Assembly: GCF_020921035.1 (NCBI RefSeq)
Contig: NC_063150.1
Location: 9,300,001-9,364,000, forward strand
DNA: 64,000 bases
Direction of reading: 5' to 3'
Source of the DNA: Rhodamnia argentea
Lineage: Eukaryota > Streptophyta > Magnoliopsida > Myrtales > Myrtaceae
Shown here: one piece after another, positions 1 to 11,731 of the stretch
Layout of the letters: each line of letters begins with the position of its first letter
Numbering within the stretch: the stretch's first letter is position 1
The notes under the pieces: model-generated
What the model was told of the DNA's origin: nothing
Seen by the model: only the letters and a program-made list of their open reading frames with translations
Databases searched by the model: none
Translations under genes and position numbers: made by a program

Positions 1-484
1 ATCCAAAATATCATAAACCATTGTATGGCGGTCAATTTGGTCTCAAACTTTTTAATTTTGCCAATTTGATCCTAAACTTTTGAGATTTGTCAATTTATTC
101 ACTCTGGACAATTTTCGCTAGAAATCGCTGAAGTAGCAATCTAGTTAGTGCCAACTGTCTTGCACGGCACTGGCCGTTACTAACTTGGACATTTTTGTAT
201 TACTTTTTAGTTTTCTAATTTTTCCATTTTCTTTCCTGTTTCGTTTCCTTTCTTTTTTTTTTTTTTCTCCTTTAAATTTTTTGTCATCGGGGCAAGGCTG
301 ATTCTTGGAGGGATAAAATAAAAATTTAGAAAATACTTTTAATAGATGGCAAAAATAGTCCACCTCGGCGCCGATCGTCCAATTAGGGCGATCGATATCG
401 ACATTAGTACTAAATTGACAAAAATTAAAAAGTTTTGGATTGAATTGACCATCATACAATAAGTTTAAAATTTTTAGACATTTT
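1..484. repeat. Long-TIR foldback element, family F1 (copy 1, left end may lie outside window)
   Basis: The left arm (about 1-200) and right arm (about 340-484) are imperfect reverse complements. Both carry the recurring phrases of family F1: repeated 'cctaaac...ttt...caatt' blocks on the left and the complementary 'aaaagttt-gga-tgaattg' blocks on the right, ending in an AT-rich tail near 'ttttagacattttt'. Between the arms is an AT-rich stretch with a T-tract. No coding capacity is recognisable. I infer a non-autonomous DNA transposon; the target-site duplication is not resolved. Confidence 0.6.
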
Positions 485-501
485 TCCTGTGGTAGAAGTT
501 T

Positions 502-760
502 CTGCTGGGAGTATGCAGTAGAAGTTTGATATCATTGCTTGGGGAGATTGTAAAGGTAGAGTACAAATCCGAGCCCATTAACATATTTACTCGGTTTCAC
601 CTTCGCTCAAAAGGTTAAGATAATGAGTCACGTGCTAACTATAATTTATATTGATCACTTCACACCACACCACACCACACCACACTACACCATTTCTCAA
701 TGTGAAATTTTGTTTAAATACAACTCACACGTAAATCTCAATAATTGTTTCCCGAGCCCC
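502..760. repeat. Dispersed repeat F4, copy 1 (possible LTR fragment)
   Basis: This block shares a diverged but collinear sequence with 11732-11960: 'tgggag.atacagcagaagt..gatat', an 'aacatat...cggtt' segment, 'aatgagt.a.gtgctaact', and a CACAC-rich stretch followed by 'tgtg.gattt'. Here a (CACAC)n tract at about 659-690 has expanded. The other copy ends near 'cctaacaatcttcctctcac'. A solo or partial LTR is possible, but no TG...CA ends or primer-binding site were identified. Confidence 0.5.
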
Positions 761-864
761 ATCCTCTGCATCACATTGATCCCTTTCTCGTTGCATAAAA
801 GTCATGCGATCGGGATCAGCATCTTGTCATTTAGGAGCACCGTCCATATGGGAAGTATCGCCAG

Positions 865-1312
865 ATCCGGGTGAGGCCGAACTTGCCCAAAGGCGACACC
901 GTTGGCCTCACCCAACGACGGCAACGCCAATGGCCTGCCGGTGAGGTTTTCGCTGGCCATTGGTTCTAGTCTAGTGGAGGAAGAAGAAGGACGAAGGTTG
1001 AAGAAGATGAATAGTAAAAGAAAAAAAAAAAAAAAAAATAAACAAAGAATTGAAATAATTATTAAAATATTTTAAAAATTGTCCCGTCGGTGCCGGCGGA
1101 GTCCACGTCGGCTCCGACCGATCAAAGTTGGTTGGATAGATTGAATTGGTACAAATGTAAAAGGTTTAGGACTAAATCGGCACAAAAAATGGTTTATAAC
1201 TGAATCGGCACAAATGCAAAAGATTTAGGACTAAATCGATAAAATTAAAAGGTTTATGACTGAACCGACAAAAGTGTAATAGGTTTACGATTTTTTTGAC
1301 AATTTTTTCCTT
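865..1312. repeat. F1 foldback element, right half (left arm missing)
   Basis: A GC-rich core (865-960, 'gtgaggcc', 'ggcctcaccc' phrases) is followed by an A-tract (1020-1040) and a complete F1 right arm with three successive 'aggtttaggactaaatcg'-type blocks. No left arm precedes the core, so this copy is truncated. No gene is seen. Confidence 0.6.
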
Positions 1313-1462
1313 CAGTTTAAGTATGAGTTTTCCTAGATTTGCATTAAATATAGAAGTACTTTAAGAATATATGTCGCGTTACGTATGCTTTAGGTTGGGG
1401 AGGGTTGAATATGAGTCATTAAATTTGCATTGCATGCAAATGGGTCAAAAACGTGTTAAATG

Positions 1463-2003
1463 TTGGGGTGATCGGTTCTCGATCTAATCTAGTTCCCCTT
1501 AAGAATTGAAAATCGAACCGGTGGTCCTGATTCCCAATTTTTGAAATCGGGGACTAGATGTCCAATACGGTCGAGTTCGCGGGCGATCCAATAAGATGTG
1601 TAGCGATAGCGAAGTTATTAGTTCTCACTTCAATGTCCTCCTCCAAGCAATTTGAAACAAACCGAGTAGTGATGGCGAAGTTAAAGAACTCGGAGAGGAA
1701 CAAGAAAGCAAGATGAATCGCGACAAATTACACAGCACAAGAATCGGAGCAATCAAATCATCATGCGAACAGAGAAAATCCATGATTCAATTCCGTGGCA
1801 GGAGCTTCCAAGAACGAAGTACCATGGACGGCGGAATCAAAACAAAATGAACAAAGAAAAACATGTGCGGAGTCGCATTAATTCGAAGTCTACTACGTAA
1901 AACCCATGAAAAGGATCAACATCCCGCAACGAAGAAAGAAAGATAATTCAATATTGCCGAACAATCAGTTCGAAAGCAGAACCTTGGACTCAATGTCGCC
2001 AAT

Positions 2004-2049
<46 letters not shown>

Positions 2050-2254
2050 ACGATAGCAGAGCACAGAAAATTTTGGGATGTGGAGTTGTAGAGTGAAAAA
2101 ATAGGGATGTGGAGTTAAACTCTTTCGGTTCGGTCTGGTCCTGTATCACTTGCATCCAGACTGCTTGGACACCGGTTCCAATTTTAAGGATCGAGAACCG
2201 GACCACCGGTCTGGGCGGTTCCCAATTCAGTCGGTCCGACTTGTTCAACCCTAA
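1463..2254. repeat. TIR element of the 'GGGGTGA' family (F3), with internal CT microsatellite
   Basis: The left end (1463-1565) and right end (2105-2254) are imperfect inverted repeats of about 100 bp. Both contain 'ggttctcgat', 'accggtggtcc' and 'ggttcccaatt'-like phrases in opposite orientation, starting at 'ttggggtgatc' and finishing at 'gttcaaccctaa'. The interior contains a (CT)n tract at 2006-2046. The short open frames across the microsatellite are not genes. The target-site duplication is not clear for this copy. Confidence 0.5.
2006..2046. repeat. (CT)n microsatellite
   Basis: About 20 uninterrupted CT dinucleotides. Confidence 0.95.
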
Positions 2255-2591
2255 TTAATGGGTTTATTTGAATCCAATCATATTAGATCCGACCCACTCA
2301 TTTGATTGTCTATCTATGAATGGATGAGAGATTTTGAACGGGTGAGATTTGTAGTTCTATAACGAAGACAAAGAACGAAAACAAAGCACTATGATGTTTA
2401 TTGATTACCCCTGTATTTTACGGCAATGTCTGCCTTGATGGATCGGAGTGATCTCATGGGAAAGCCTGATTATAAAAAAATTTGCAACTAAACTAACTTA
2501 ATTCGATCGTTTCTCTCCACTTCGACAAACTCCAATCTTTCATCGCTTTTCACTCACCACTTCGCACTTTATTCTCAAGGAGTGTCGCTCG

Positions 2592-3345
2592 GGATAATTA
2601 CCAAAAAAATCGTAAACTTATTATATAGACGTCAATTTAGTCATAAATCTTTCAATTTGACAAATTAGTCATAAACTTTTTAATGATTTGTCAATGTAAT
2701 TATTCCTACCAATTTTAGGCGAAAATCGCTAAAGTAGAGCTAACTATCTTACGTGGCATGACAAGCTCTCAAGCGGACAATTTTTATGATTTTTTGTTGA
2801 TAGTTTCTCCCCCCCCGGGGCCTTTTCTTCTTTCCTTTTTTTTTTTATTTCCCTACTCCAGCTAATGGCCTCAGCAGGGGCCGACGGAGGTCGCCAACTT
2901 CAGTCAAGGGCTAGGACGCCCTTGTCGGATCTGATCAAGGGCCGCAAAGTCCTCGTGGAATCTGACCCCAAGAGAGAGTGTCGTGGCGCTCGCCGACCAC
3001 AACGAGAGCCCGCCTGCTCTCACCCAATGCCAACATGCGTAGCAACCACAGTAAAAAATGAAGGAGGGGAAGAAATGATAAGAAAATGGAATAAAAACAT
3101 AAAAAAATTTGAAAAATTATTTACGCTAGCAATAGTCATGCCACTTAGGAAAGTCGGCAACCACGTCAGCAATTTCTGGCAAAAGTAGATGGAAAAGACG
3201 ACATTAGCAAATCATCAAAAGATTTAGGACTAAATTGGCCTAATTTTTACATGGTCAAACAAATTGGCCTAATTAAAAGGTTTGAAAATGAATTGACATT
3301 TGTACAATAACTTTGTGATTTTGCCGGTCTTTGTACGTTATGCTT
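2592..3345. repeat. F1 foldback element with both arms
   Basis: The left arm begins near 'ggataattaccaaaaaaatc' and the right arm ends near 'ttgtgattttgccggtct'; they are imperfect inverted repeats of roughly 180 bp. The core at 2860-3020 is GC-rich with 'gggccg', 'gccctt' and 'ccgcctgctc' phrases of the type found in other F1 cores. The 107-codon open frame across the core is not supported as a gene: it has no recognisable domain and similar openness recurs in other copies. Confidence 0.65.
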
Positions 3346-3736
3346 CATTTTGCTTACCAATGTCACTCCTTCGCAAACACCGACTATTCCCGGTTGGCGA
3401 GGAATCAAATATTATCTCCGAGACGAGGTTATTAAAAATTTACAATGAGAAGTCATTTCCTTTATAGCTTAATTTTTGAAATTAACGATGTGCGACATGG
3501 TATTAGGTTTAGTATATCGTGTTTTGTATAATCCTAATTGGGCTTTACTAGTACCTCTTTGTCAATCCTATGGGGATGACCGTCATGGTATCAATTATCA
3601 TAGGCACTTCTGGAATAAGCATTTCTAGATGAAATAGACTTGGAGCCTTGGGACCCAAAAGACAACTTCATGTGTGCACAGAGAATAGAAAGTTGCCGAC
3701 CAAAATCTTGAATCAACCTTAAATTGCGTTCAATTC

Positions 3737-3773
<37 letters not shown>

Positions 3774-5184
3774 GTAGTTTCTTTCTTCCACCTCTTTCTT
3801 TGCCAAGTAACAAGAGTCGTGGGACTTAGGCATCTACAATTGTAGTTCTAGTCCATCTCCAATGGATTTGATTCTTCTCGATGAGTCAAATGACCAGACA
3901 CTTTGCCACATCAAAACATAAATTCCAAGTTTTTGTTGACATTTCAACCTATGCTTTCGAATTCAGGGAAAACTCTACTACAATCTGGCTATGAGGTAGT
4001 ACTGAGAAATATTGACCATCGACACGATCATAAACTTTGCCTGAACAAGCCTACTGCAAATTGTTTTCGGGCCCTTGTGACTCGAGCTCAGCCTGGACGG
4101 GCCACGCGGGTTTCCAACTCGGCGATCGGGTCTAACTTGCCGGGGCAACCATAAGTCTCGAGCAAACCCGTGCTCGTGCTTGGATGATTGTGCTGGAAGA
4201 TAAATCCCGCGCAACCTCACGTCCGCATCGTACCCCGAGGGTAGCTCTAGTAAGAACCTCAAATTTGCACAATGCGTCTCGAAGCTGTGTGGGAACGGTT
4301 GGGCACCAAAATGGTCAATTTTGTGCCGGCAGCGGGTCGTAAGGGAGAGAGTTTGAGCTTTGGAAGATAGATGGTGAAAATCCAAGAGACAAGAATGTCT
4401 AAACAAAACGGCTTACACCAATGGCCACGGCAGGAGAATCTTGAAATCCTAGGTTTGATTAAATCTTTGAACATCATTGATGACTAGGAAAAATGCGTCC
4501 GTTCACATCGTGCCGTTCGACCCTAAAAGTACTTCCAGTTCCAGCCGTTTGTCGTGGACTTCAGATATTAAACTATGTCTTTATTAGACATTTAGATTAG
4601 TTGAAGTAATCTCGTCCATTGATTCATTTCATCTGACAAATGAATCCCGTCAGACGTTCGATAGGCTATAGGTGGATTTTGCAATCAAGCGCCGAGTTCA
4701 GATTTAATCACCCGATAAACGAAACTTTCATAGAAGTAATAGAACCAATTTCTACCGAAATTTCCTCCGAATCGCACAGAGGAAAACATGATCCTTAGAA
4801 AGAAATATATTCATCGTACGTTAGTCTTTCTTGCCGGTGTCCAATAAACATTGTTCAGCTCATTCTCGGAATAGCTTGCTTCTCATACGGACTAAACTAT
4901 CCTTTACAAAGATGTGTCCTCTATTTTGTTTGGCAATCTCAAGAGAGAGACAAACGGAAAAGAAGAAGAAAATGTGGATGAATGTCATTTTAGACACGAA
5001 ACACAAGTAATGAGAGAGAATATGTGGATAAATGTCCTGCCAAAGTCACTTCCTTTTTTGGAAAGCAAACAAACAACTTTTCCCCAAACCAAACACAAAG
5101 TATACATTATGCTAATATTAACGAAGAATAGAATTATCTTTCACATCTGGTTAATTGTTTTTATAAAAAAAGTACTAAACATAT
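3346..5184. other. Intergenic stretch without a supported gene
   Basis: It holds a (CT)n microsatellite at 3740-3772. Two overlapping open frames at 3903-4154 (plus) and 3978-4406 (minus) span a GC-rich patch; neither shows a domain I recognise. Nothing else was identified. Confidence 0.5.
3740..3772. repeat. (CT)n microsatellite
   Basis: About 16 CT dinucleotides. Confidence 0.95.
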
Positions 5185-5412
5185 TGTACGGCAGCTAATT
5201 CAATCCTAAGGCAAAACGGCAGGCCTTTTTTTTTTTTTTTTTTAAATTTGGCTAAACGGCTGGCGTTCACTTCAGCAATTTTAGGTCAAATTTGCTCGGA
5301 ATGACTACATTAGTGAATTGTCAAAAGGTATATCACTAAATTAGCCAAATTGAAAATTTTAGGACTGATTTGTCCACCATACAATGAGTTCAAGACTTTT
5401 TTTTTCTTACAA
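5185..5412. repeat. F1 foldback element, right-arm fragment
   Basis: It has the typical right-arm order: a T-tract, 'cttcagcaatttt', 'gaattgtcaaaagg', 'aaattagcc', 'ttttaggactga' and a terminal 'gagttcaagactttttt'. There is no matching left arm. The copy lies about 200 bp beyond the 3' end of UGT-A. Confidence 0.5.
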
Positions 5413-5626
5413 GGTTTCCTTTCACATCTATTTCACGAATCAATCTAACTGGATTACATATATATAAGACAATCATCACTAAATTAAGGATCTTTATTGT
5501 GGATCAATGTTTGGGAGTATCTTGGGACGGAGCATGCTGGTCCAATACCCTTATGTAACTTGAACAAAGATAATCACGAAAAGTATCAGCCAAACAGAAA
5601 AAAGGAAGCTAAATCTTATGCAATTT

Positions 5627-7090
5627 CTAAGCACCGAGAGCCTTGGCACTCAGGCTGTGCAACTTGATTTCACATTCCTTGGCCACTTGGGTCAGTGAAT
5701 TGTGAGACGAACCGCCCTTACATATGGCTGCCGTCGCGCCGCGCTGCAGCTCCTTGGCCCTAGTCCTCATTCCGTTCCCTTTCGGACCCATGATGTTTCT
5801 TGCCACGTCCGCTATCTCCTCTCTTCCGATCACCCCGCCGGCTGGCCTCGTCCTTGACCGGACAGCCATGCCGAGCTTCTCCACCAGCATGGCGGCGTTC
5901 ATCCCCTGCTCCGCATACAGCGGCCATGCCACCATGGGCACTCCGTTCACTATGCTCTCTAGAGTCGAGTTCCAACCGCAGTGGGACACAAACCCTCCCA
6001 CGGACTTGTGGGCCAGGATCTCGGTCTGCGGGGCCCACATGGGCACCACCACTCCCCGGTCGCTAGTCCGGGTGTAGAACCCCTCGGGGAGATAGTTCGG
6101 CGTCCCGTCCTGGCTGTTGGACACGTTGAAGAAATTCGCCGACGCATCGCCGTCCATGGGCGGGCGCACCACCCAAACGAATCTCTGCTGGCTCAGCTCC
6201 AGCCCCCAAGCCAGCTCGGTGGTTTGCTCCGCCGATAGGGTCCCACCGCTCCCGAAAGAAACGTAAATGACCGATTCGACTGGTTGCATGTCCAACCAGT
6301 TCATCACCTCGCTCTCTGAATTCGGTCCAACCGGTCTAACCAGTGGACCAACCGTGTAGACCGGCGCCTTAGTGACCCGGCCCAAGAGCTTTCCATCTTC
6401 TAGTGCATGCAATGTTGAAGGCTCCAGATCTTGCCACGTGTTCACCAGAATTCCATCGGCCGTCGGTATTTCCCTCCCAATTCGAGTATACTCCGCATAA
6501 AGACTCTTATCGGTCTGGTTCACAAACAGGTCGAAGGTGTCCTCGAATCGGACCGGTTCAAGACCTGGAATTTCCCAAGGCTTCTTCAAAATACGATGCT
6601 CATGTTGTGCCTTCACATCCATGGTGGGCAAGTGAATGGTGGCCGCAAGAAACCGAGCCGTCGAGGTAATGAAAACGTACTTGAGCATGTCAAACTCCTC
6701 AGCCACAGCCAGAGCTTCGGTTCCGAACAAATCGACCACAAGAGCTGTCGGGCGCGCCCTCATGGCGGAGATAGCGGCCCTCAGCGAAGGCAACGCCTCG
6801 CGCATCATGATGACTAGCTGGGTTACGATCGAGGTGGTCGAGTCGACGAGCCCAGAAATGTCAATCAGGGGGAGCAAGACGAGCTCCAGCTGATTCGGAG
6901 CCGATGCCGAACTGAAAATGGGGGATTCCTCGATCGACGAGGCGGGTGCCACCACGAAGACAGTGACATCGAAGCCGTGGTGGACGGCGAGGCACTTCCC
7001 GAGCTCCATGACGGGGATGAGGTGGCCCATGCCGGGGCTCGCGAGGAGCGCTGCATGAGGCTTTAGGGTTTGCATGATTGGCTTTTCCAA
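5627..7090 (-). CDS. UGT72-family UDP-glycosyltransferase (UGT-A), intronless
   Basis: A complete 487-residue family-1 glycosyltransferase. It should transfer glucose from UDP-glucose to a phenolic hydroxyl in the cytosol. The N-terminal acceptor domain carries SPGMGHLIP with the catalytic His at residue 23 and the partner Asp at about 120 in VVDLFGTEAL. The C-terminal donor domain carries the 44-residue PSPG box (W352-Q395) with WAPQ, HCGWNSTLES and the terminal AEQ that favours UDP-glucose. The segment ELSQQRFVWVVRPP resembles UGT72E monolignol glucosyltransferases and proteins annotated as anthocyanidin 3-O-glucosyltransferase 5. The acceptor (monolignol, flavonoid or other phenolic) cannot be read from sequence. 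The first ATG is used; a second Met at residue 6 is possible. It is the array member nearest the window start and, unlike UGT-B and UGT-C, has no intron. Confidence 0.93.
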   Translation of the reverse strand: MEKPIMQTLKPHAALLASPGMGHLIPVMELGKCLAVHHGFDVTVFVVAPASSIEESPIFSSASAPNQLELVLLPLIDISGLVDSTTSIVTQLVIMMREALPSLRAAISAMRARPTALVVDLFGTEALAVAEEFDMLKYVFITSTARFLAATIHLPTMDVKAQHEHRILKKPWEIPGLEPVRFEDTFDLFVNQTDKSLYAEYTRIGREIPTADGILVNTWQDLEPSTLHALEDGKLLGRVTKAPVYTVGPLVRPVGPNSESEVMNWLDMQPVESVIYVSFGSGGTLSAEQTTELAWGLELSQQRFVWVVRPPMDGDASANFFNVSNSQDGTPNYLPEGFYTRTSDRGVVVPMWAPQTEILAHKSVGGFVSHCGWNSTLESIVNGVPMVAWPLYAEQGMNAAMLVEKLGMAVRSRTRPAGGVIGREEIADVARNIMGPKGNGMRTRAKELQRGATAAICKGGSSHNSLTQVAKECEIKLHSLSAKALGA

Positions 7091-7150
7091 GACAAGGGTT
7101 CGGGTGAGGCTTTGGGTTTGCGTTGCATGAATGGGTTCTCGTGCAAGTGG

Positions 7151-7158
7151 TATTTATA
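7151..7158 (-). promoter_or_regulatory. TATA box of UGT-A
   Basis: On the minus strand the sequence reads CTATAAATACC about 60 bases upstream of the UGT-A start codon, a plausible TATA position with a short 5' UTR. Confidence 0.6.
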
Positions 7159-7790
7159 GCGAAGACGAGTATCATCATTAACCAAGAAGTATCTACATGA
7201 TAGAGTTGTGCAAGGTTACGATTACTGAATTACATGCGTATCTTTCCGGACTAGTGACTATATTATATTTGGAGAATTCAACTCTAGGGGCGTGGAGAAA
7301 TCCCTAATGAGCCCTAGTTTGGAAGTACATGGGGTCACTTTTTTGCTCACGGTAGACGGGATAGGGCCCGACTTTTTCAAGTTGCTATGTGCCCCATTCG
7401 TTGTCAACCCTTTGGCTTTATTTGGAGTCCTGGCGACGCGATGTGTCCCAGTTCAGAACGACCGAGGCAGAAACCCGACATGCAATTTAATGAAGAAGGG
7501 CTGTCCGTATGGCCACACCCATGTGTCGGCTGCAGCACCTTTCTGAAACTTCAAAACCGCCATGCTTATGGTTATCTTTCCAGATTTTATCTATGAACTT
7601 CAAGACCGCCATACAGTCTTAAAAAGTTGTGAAAACTTTCGGAAGAGGGATTTTTATTTTTTTTTTGCCTTGTCTTTTGGTGCATGCATAAGAAGTCAAT
7701 TCACATCCAGAAAGTTCTACGCAAGCAGTTTGATCCGTTCTTGATTTGAGGGTTTTAAACCGCCTACTTTCTCATTAACCATCCAATCAA
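7159..7790. other. Upstream region of UGT-A, no gene seen
   Basis: This is 5' flank of UGT-A. Short open frames at 7292-7596 have no recognisable domain. No clear repeat was identified. Confidence 0.4.
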
Positions 7791-8070
7791 TCATGGGGAA
7801 GCCCCATTGTGGGAACAAGAATTTCACACGAGGTATGCTACGATAACTCTTTTGTTTTTTTATAGTCTGGATGGACCTGATCAACGCATTTGCCACGAAT
7901 CATGTTAGAATACAACTATATTATCAAATCAGTATAAACTATATTATCATGTGTTCATCCCATTGACGTGAAAATCATAGCTTTTACTCTTCTACCATGT
8001 GTGGAAGCCGCCCTACATAACTCGTGATATGCCTTCCAATTTAGCTGGGATCGTCTTGCGGTGCCACGCT
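7791..8070. repeat. 280-bp direct duplication upstream of UGT-A, copy 1
   Basis: Collinear with 8852-9133. Shared phrases include 'caagaatttc', 'tttgccacgaa.catgtta', 'tataaacta..ttatcatg', 'gtgaaaatca.agctttta' and 'accatgtgtggaagccgccc', ending in 'gctgggat.gt'. The same order and orientation indicate a direct duplication, now diverged. Confidence 0.75.
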
Positions 8071-8851
8071 TATTTTTTTAGATTTTGGTCCCATTTGATT
8101 CAGTATAACAAATGGGCTCTAGGGCTTTAGAGTCCCTTAGGCGAATGCAAATGGCGTATGATTCGTTTATTGACCAACTTTGGGGAAATGCAATTAATTA
8201 ATTCTGATTAATTAATTCCAACAGATGGTAAAATGGATCTAGAACCTATAGTTTAATTGATTTGATAATGCAGGTCATAAATGTGTTACCTTAAGTTTTT
8301 AAACAAGCTTAAAGGGATCATAAATGGGTTATTTAAAAGCTTAATGGGTTGAGAATTGACTCATTTTTAACTCTTATCAAAAATGGAGCGCTAACTCATT
8401 TCCAACCCATATAAGGTGGAGTTGGAGATGTCGGGACAATTTTTATAATTTTTTATTCTTTTAAATTTTAAAATTTTCTATTTTTTTTATATATTTTTTT
8501 CTTTCTCTTTCTTTCATGTCCTTTTTGTTTCTACGGCGACCCTCGCCCACCTTAGAAGAAAAAAAAGAAAAATAAAATAAAATACAAATTCAGAATTTTT
8601 TAATTATTATAAACAATTGTCTTCTAGCTTTATATTGTATGGAAGTGTTATAATAATATAGCTTTAAGTTATCCTATACTGTGTTTAAATATGAAAGTGT
8701 TTTAATAATACAAGTTAGTATGAGTTGCATTATATGTGGTTGGTCGGGTAAGGGTCGCCAGATTTTTCTTGCATGGGAATGGTTCAAAGCGGGTTAAATA
8801 TTTCAATTTGGGTCGAACCATTTTCATCCCGACCCAACCCAACAGGTCTAA
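8071..8851. other. AT-rich spacer with a weak F1 fragment
   Basis: At about 8430-8590 there is a GC-poor tract followed by 'gcgaccctcgcccacctt' and an A-rich tract, resembling the core of an F1 element without clear arms. No gene is seen. Confidence 0.35.
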
Positions 8852-9133
8852 TCATGGGTATGCCCGGTCGTGGCAATAAGAATTTCTCATGGCCCGGGCA
8901 TGGTATAATTACTCTTTTCTATTAGTCTGTTTGGACGGACCCAATTGATCATTTGCCACGAACCATGTTAGTATTTTTAACTACATTATCATGTACGTAT
9001 AAACTACGTTATCATGCGTGTGTCCCGATGATGTGAAAATCACAGCTTTTACACTTCCAACCATGTGTGGAAGCCGCCCTAAATGACTCCTGGTCTAAGC
9101 CGCCAATTGTGCTGGGATTGTAGTGCCAGCGGC
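8852..9133. repeat. 280-bp direct duplication upstream of UGT-A, copy 2
   Basis: See copy 1 at 7791-8070. This copy contains 'accatgtgtggaagccgccc' verbatim and a slightly altered 'gctgggattgtagtgcc' end. The 79-codon open frame at 9083-9322 begins inside it and is not supported as a gene. Confidence 0.75.
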
Positions 9134-9454
9134 TTCCCTAAGCCTACGAGCTGGTTGACCGGTAGAAATCTGTCAACTACGGCGAACTTTCCTCCTCGCT
9201 ACAAAAATATGTCCGGATCTCAATCGCACGAGGAATTGAAAAGCTGTGGCTTGCGATCCCGTCAGCCTGAAATTATAGTTATCGTGAAGTCCGTGTCAAC
9301 GCCACTGTTGCCTACGCCGTAAGAAGTTGCGTAAGTCAACGTTAGCAGTAGGTTTCATGATAATGATGGTAATTATTGAGGCATTTTGTTGGAAAAGATT
9401 GTTGCGGACGAGAATGGGGTAAGCCGTCCAAAAGGCTCTGAGCCTATTATGCTG

Positions 9455-10165
9455 TCGCCCATTCGATCTTGAACTTTTTATTTTAGTCGATGTAGCCCTA
9501 AACATTTCAATGCGATTTTCCAACATAGTTCATCAAGCCGATTTAGGTCGAAAATTGATGACATGGTGGTCCAATCCAGCACCGGCCATCTTACATGGTA
9601 TAACCGTTAGTTGACATGAACGACCTTAAATGAAAAGACCTCGTTAAGCAATTTCTTAAAAAAAAAAATCTTTTCTCTTTATCTTTCCACTATTCATGTT
9701 CTTCTCCATCGATCGCCGGCCACATGCAAGGATAGTACAACCCTCGCCAGCCAAAGGATGGTTGCGGCCCTTGTGTAGGGCAAGGGCCGTGTGACCCTCA
9801 CTTGTGGCCGTTGAGGGTTTGCAATACCCTCATCTATGGTGAGTGAGGGTCGCCGCCATCACTGAGGCCCCAACCAATGGAAATCCAAGAAGAAGAAGGG
9901 AAAAAAAAATAAAAAGAACATAAAAGAAACAAAAGATAAGAAAAGATCGAGACTTGAAAAATTCTCTCAAAATGACATCGTTTCGAGCCTGTACACCTCA
10001 AATCATCGGGTGTGCCACATGAAACGAACAACGTTGTTTGGATTACCACGTCAACAATTTTCAATGTAAATTGATTAGAAAGACCACAATGAGAAATCGT
10101 CAAAGTGTATTATTGAGTTTATCATCGTACAATAAATTTAGAATTTTTCAAAAAATTCTCCCGTT
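9455..10165. repeat. F1-like foldback element, divergent subfamily
   Basis: It has inverted arms at about 9455-9640 and 9990-10165 and a GC-rich core at 9700-9890 with 'ccctcgccagcc', 'aagggccgtgtgaccctcac' and 'gtgagggtcgcc' phrases. It ends in 'caataaatttagaattttt'. The arm sequence differs more than in other copies, suggesting an older insertion or a subfamily. Confidence 0.55.
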
Positions 10166-10319
10166 GACAACATGATGCCGTTAAGAGATTATACAGTGTT
10201 AGACACTTGTCTCTATTGAATAGAGGGGGAAAAAGAAGGAAAAAAGAAGAATTAAATCCTTAACAAAGAGAACCTCCGTTGGTACTCCTTTGTGGCAATC
10301 CACGTGACACAAATTTACG

Positions 10320-11077
10320 GGAGAAAGTTACCAAAAAAGTCATAATCCTATTGTATTTGTACCAATTCGGTTCTAAATTTTTCAATTGTACCAATTGAGT
10401 CCTAAACCTTTTTATGATTTGTCAATATAATCCATCTAGCTAATTTTGATTGGAAATCACTAACTTGCTAGATATCTACCCTATGTGAAACGACCGTTGC
10501 TGACGTGAATAAATTTTTAATTTGTTTTGAGTTTTCGAAACTTTTTGTTACTTTTTTGTTGATTTGTTATTTCCTCTTTTCTTTCCTCTCTTTTTTTTTT
10601 CCCCAACAGTGGGACGGCAAGATCACCAACAGACTCTCGACCACAAGCGAGGTTTGGGAGAGGGCCTCAACGCCCTTGTCGACCACAAGCGAGAGTGTCG
10701 GGCCCTCTCGTAGACCAAGGAGAGGGATGACGCCTTAGCCTGCTGGCCGGTGAGGGCCACGATGCCCTCATCCAGACCAAGTGAGAGTTTCAGCACTCAT
10801 TTGGAGGGCCCAACGCCTCGCTCATGGCCAGCAAGGGCCATTGGCCCTCACCTATGGTCGGCTGGCAACTTTGCCTGCCCAAAGTTCTAAAAAAAGAAAA
10901 GAAAATGATAATAAGAAATAAAAAAATTCAAATAAAAGTATTGGTTTGACTTAATGGACTACATTGGCAAATTGTCTAAACGTTCAGCACTGAATTGTTA
11001 CAATCAAAAGTTTAAGACTAAATTAGCATGAGAGCAATAACTTTTAAGATTTTTTTTTTTTTGGTACTTTTCTCCAT
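10320..11077. repeat. F1 foldback element with both arms
   Basis: The left end is 'gggagaaagttaccaaaaaa' and the right end is 'ttttttggtacttttctcc', reverse complements of each other. The arms run about 10320-10520 and 10900-11077. The GC-rich core (10610-10880) contains several 'gcc..cacaagcgag' and 'gagggcc.cga.gccctc' units. The 9 bases flanking each side (aaatttacg and atatctatg) match at 6 of 9, a weak hint of a 9-bp target-site duplication. Confidence 0.65.
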
Positions 11078-11731
11078 ATCTATGACTGAATGAATCGATT
11101 GATTTCTACCCCAAATGATGTGTGGCTTTTGGGGCTCACTAAAATTAAAAGAGATCTCCAGATATGAAACCCTTCACCAATCCAAGTGCGCACATGTCGA
11201 GGATGGAAAGTCTCGCACGAGTGAAAGCTCATTGCAAGCTCGAGCCTCGTTTTGACCAACTTACCAAGAGAGATGATTTTCCTTCAGCACGCAGCAAAAA
11301 TCTGCTCAACGGTTCAAATGGGGTCTTCTGTCCATTGGCCTCGCCATCGCCTTCGGAAACGGCAATTCCCGTGCGGTGGCGGAGCTGAAGATTATTATAT
11401 TATGGCGTCTGATGATGTCAAATCGAAGCATGAAAGAAACGAGTTTGGGTTCAAGTGGCCGCTCGAGTCTGCGAAATTGCATGTTTCAAGCCGCGGATTG
11501 GATCTTCACATGTTGATTCAACTTTGCTCGATCGCGTTGGGTTGTTGTAGGACGAGCAATGTGCCCGTTAATACGACAATTTCGGAAGATAAAAGTTATT
11601 CTCATTGGCTTTTTATTTAATCAAGTCGAATATTTAATTACTTGGTTAAAAAAGTTCCTTTAGGCGAAAAGTTTTGCTTTTTTTTCCACAAAAAAAAAAA
11701 AAGGTGCTAAGCATACATACAAGCATGATAA
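11078..11731. other. Intergenic, no supported gene
   Basis: Two overlapping plus-strand frames (11164-11388 and 11252-11620) cover a moderately GC-rich patch but show no recognisable domain, splice pattern or paralogue in this window. A poly-A tract lies near 11690. Confidence 0.4.

Noticed and set aside
2865..3188. 107-codon open frame in a GC-rich patch
   Set aside because: It lies in the core of an F1 foldback element; similar frames occur in other F1 cores with unrelated sequence, and there is no domain.
5724..6893. Multiple plus-strand and alternate minus-strand frames over UGT-A
   Set aside because: Shadow frames of a GC-rich coding region; the UGT frame carries all conserved motifs.
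10322..11077. 9-bp target-site duplication of an F1 element
   Set aside because: Flanks match at only 6 of 9 positions, too weak without an empty site; kept only as a remark.
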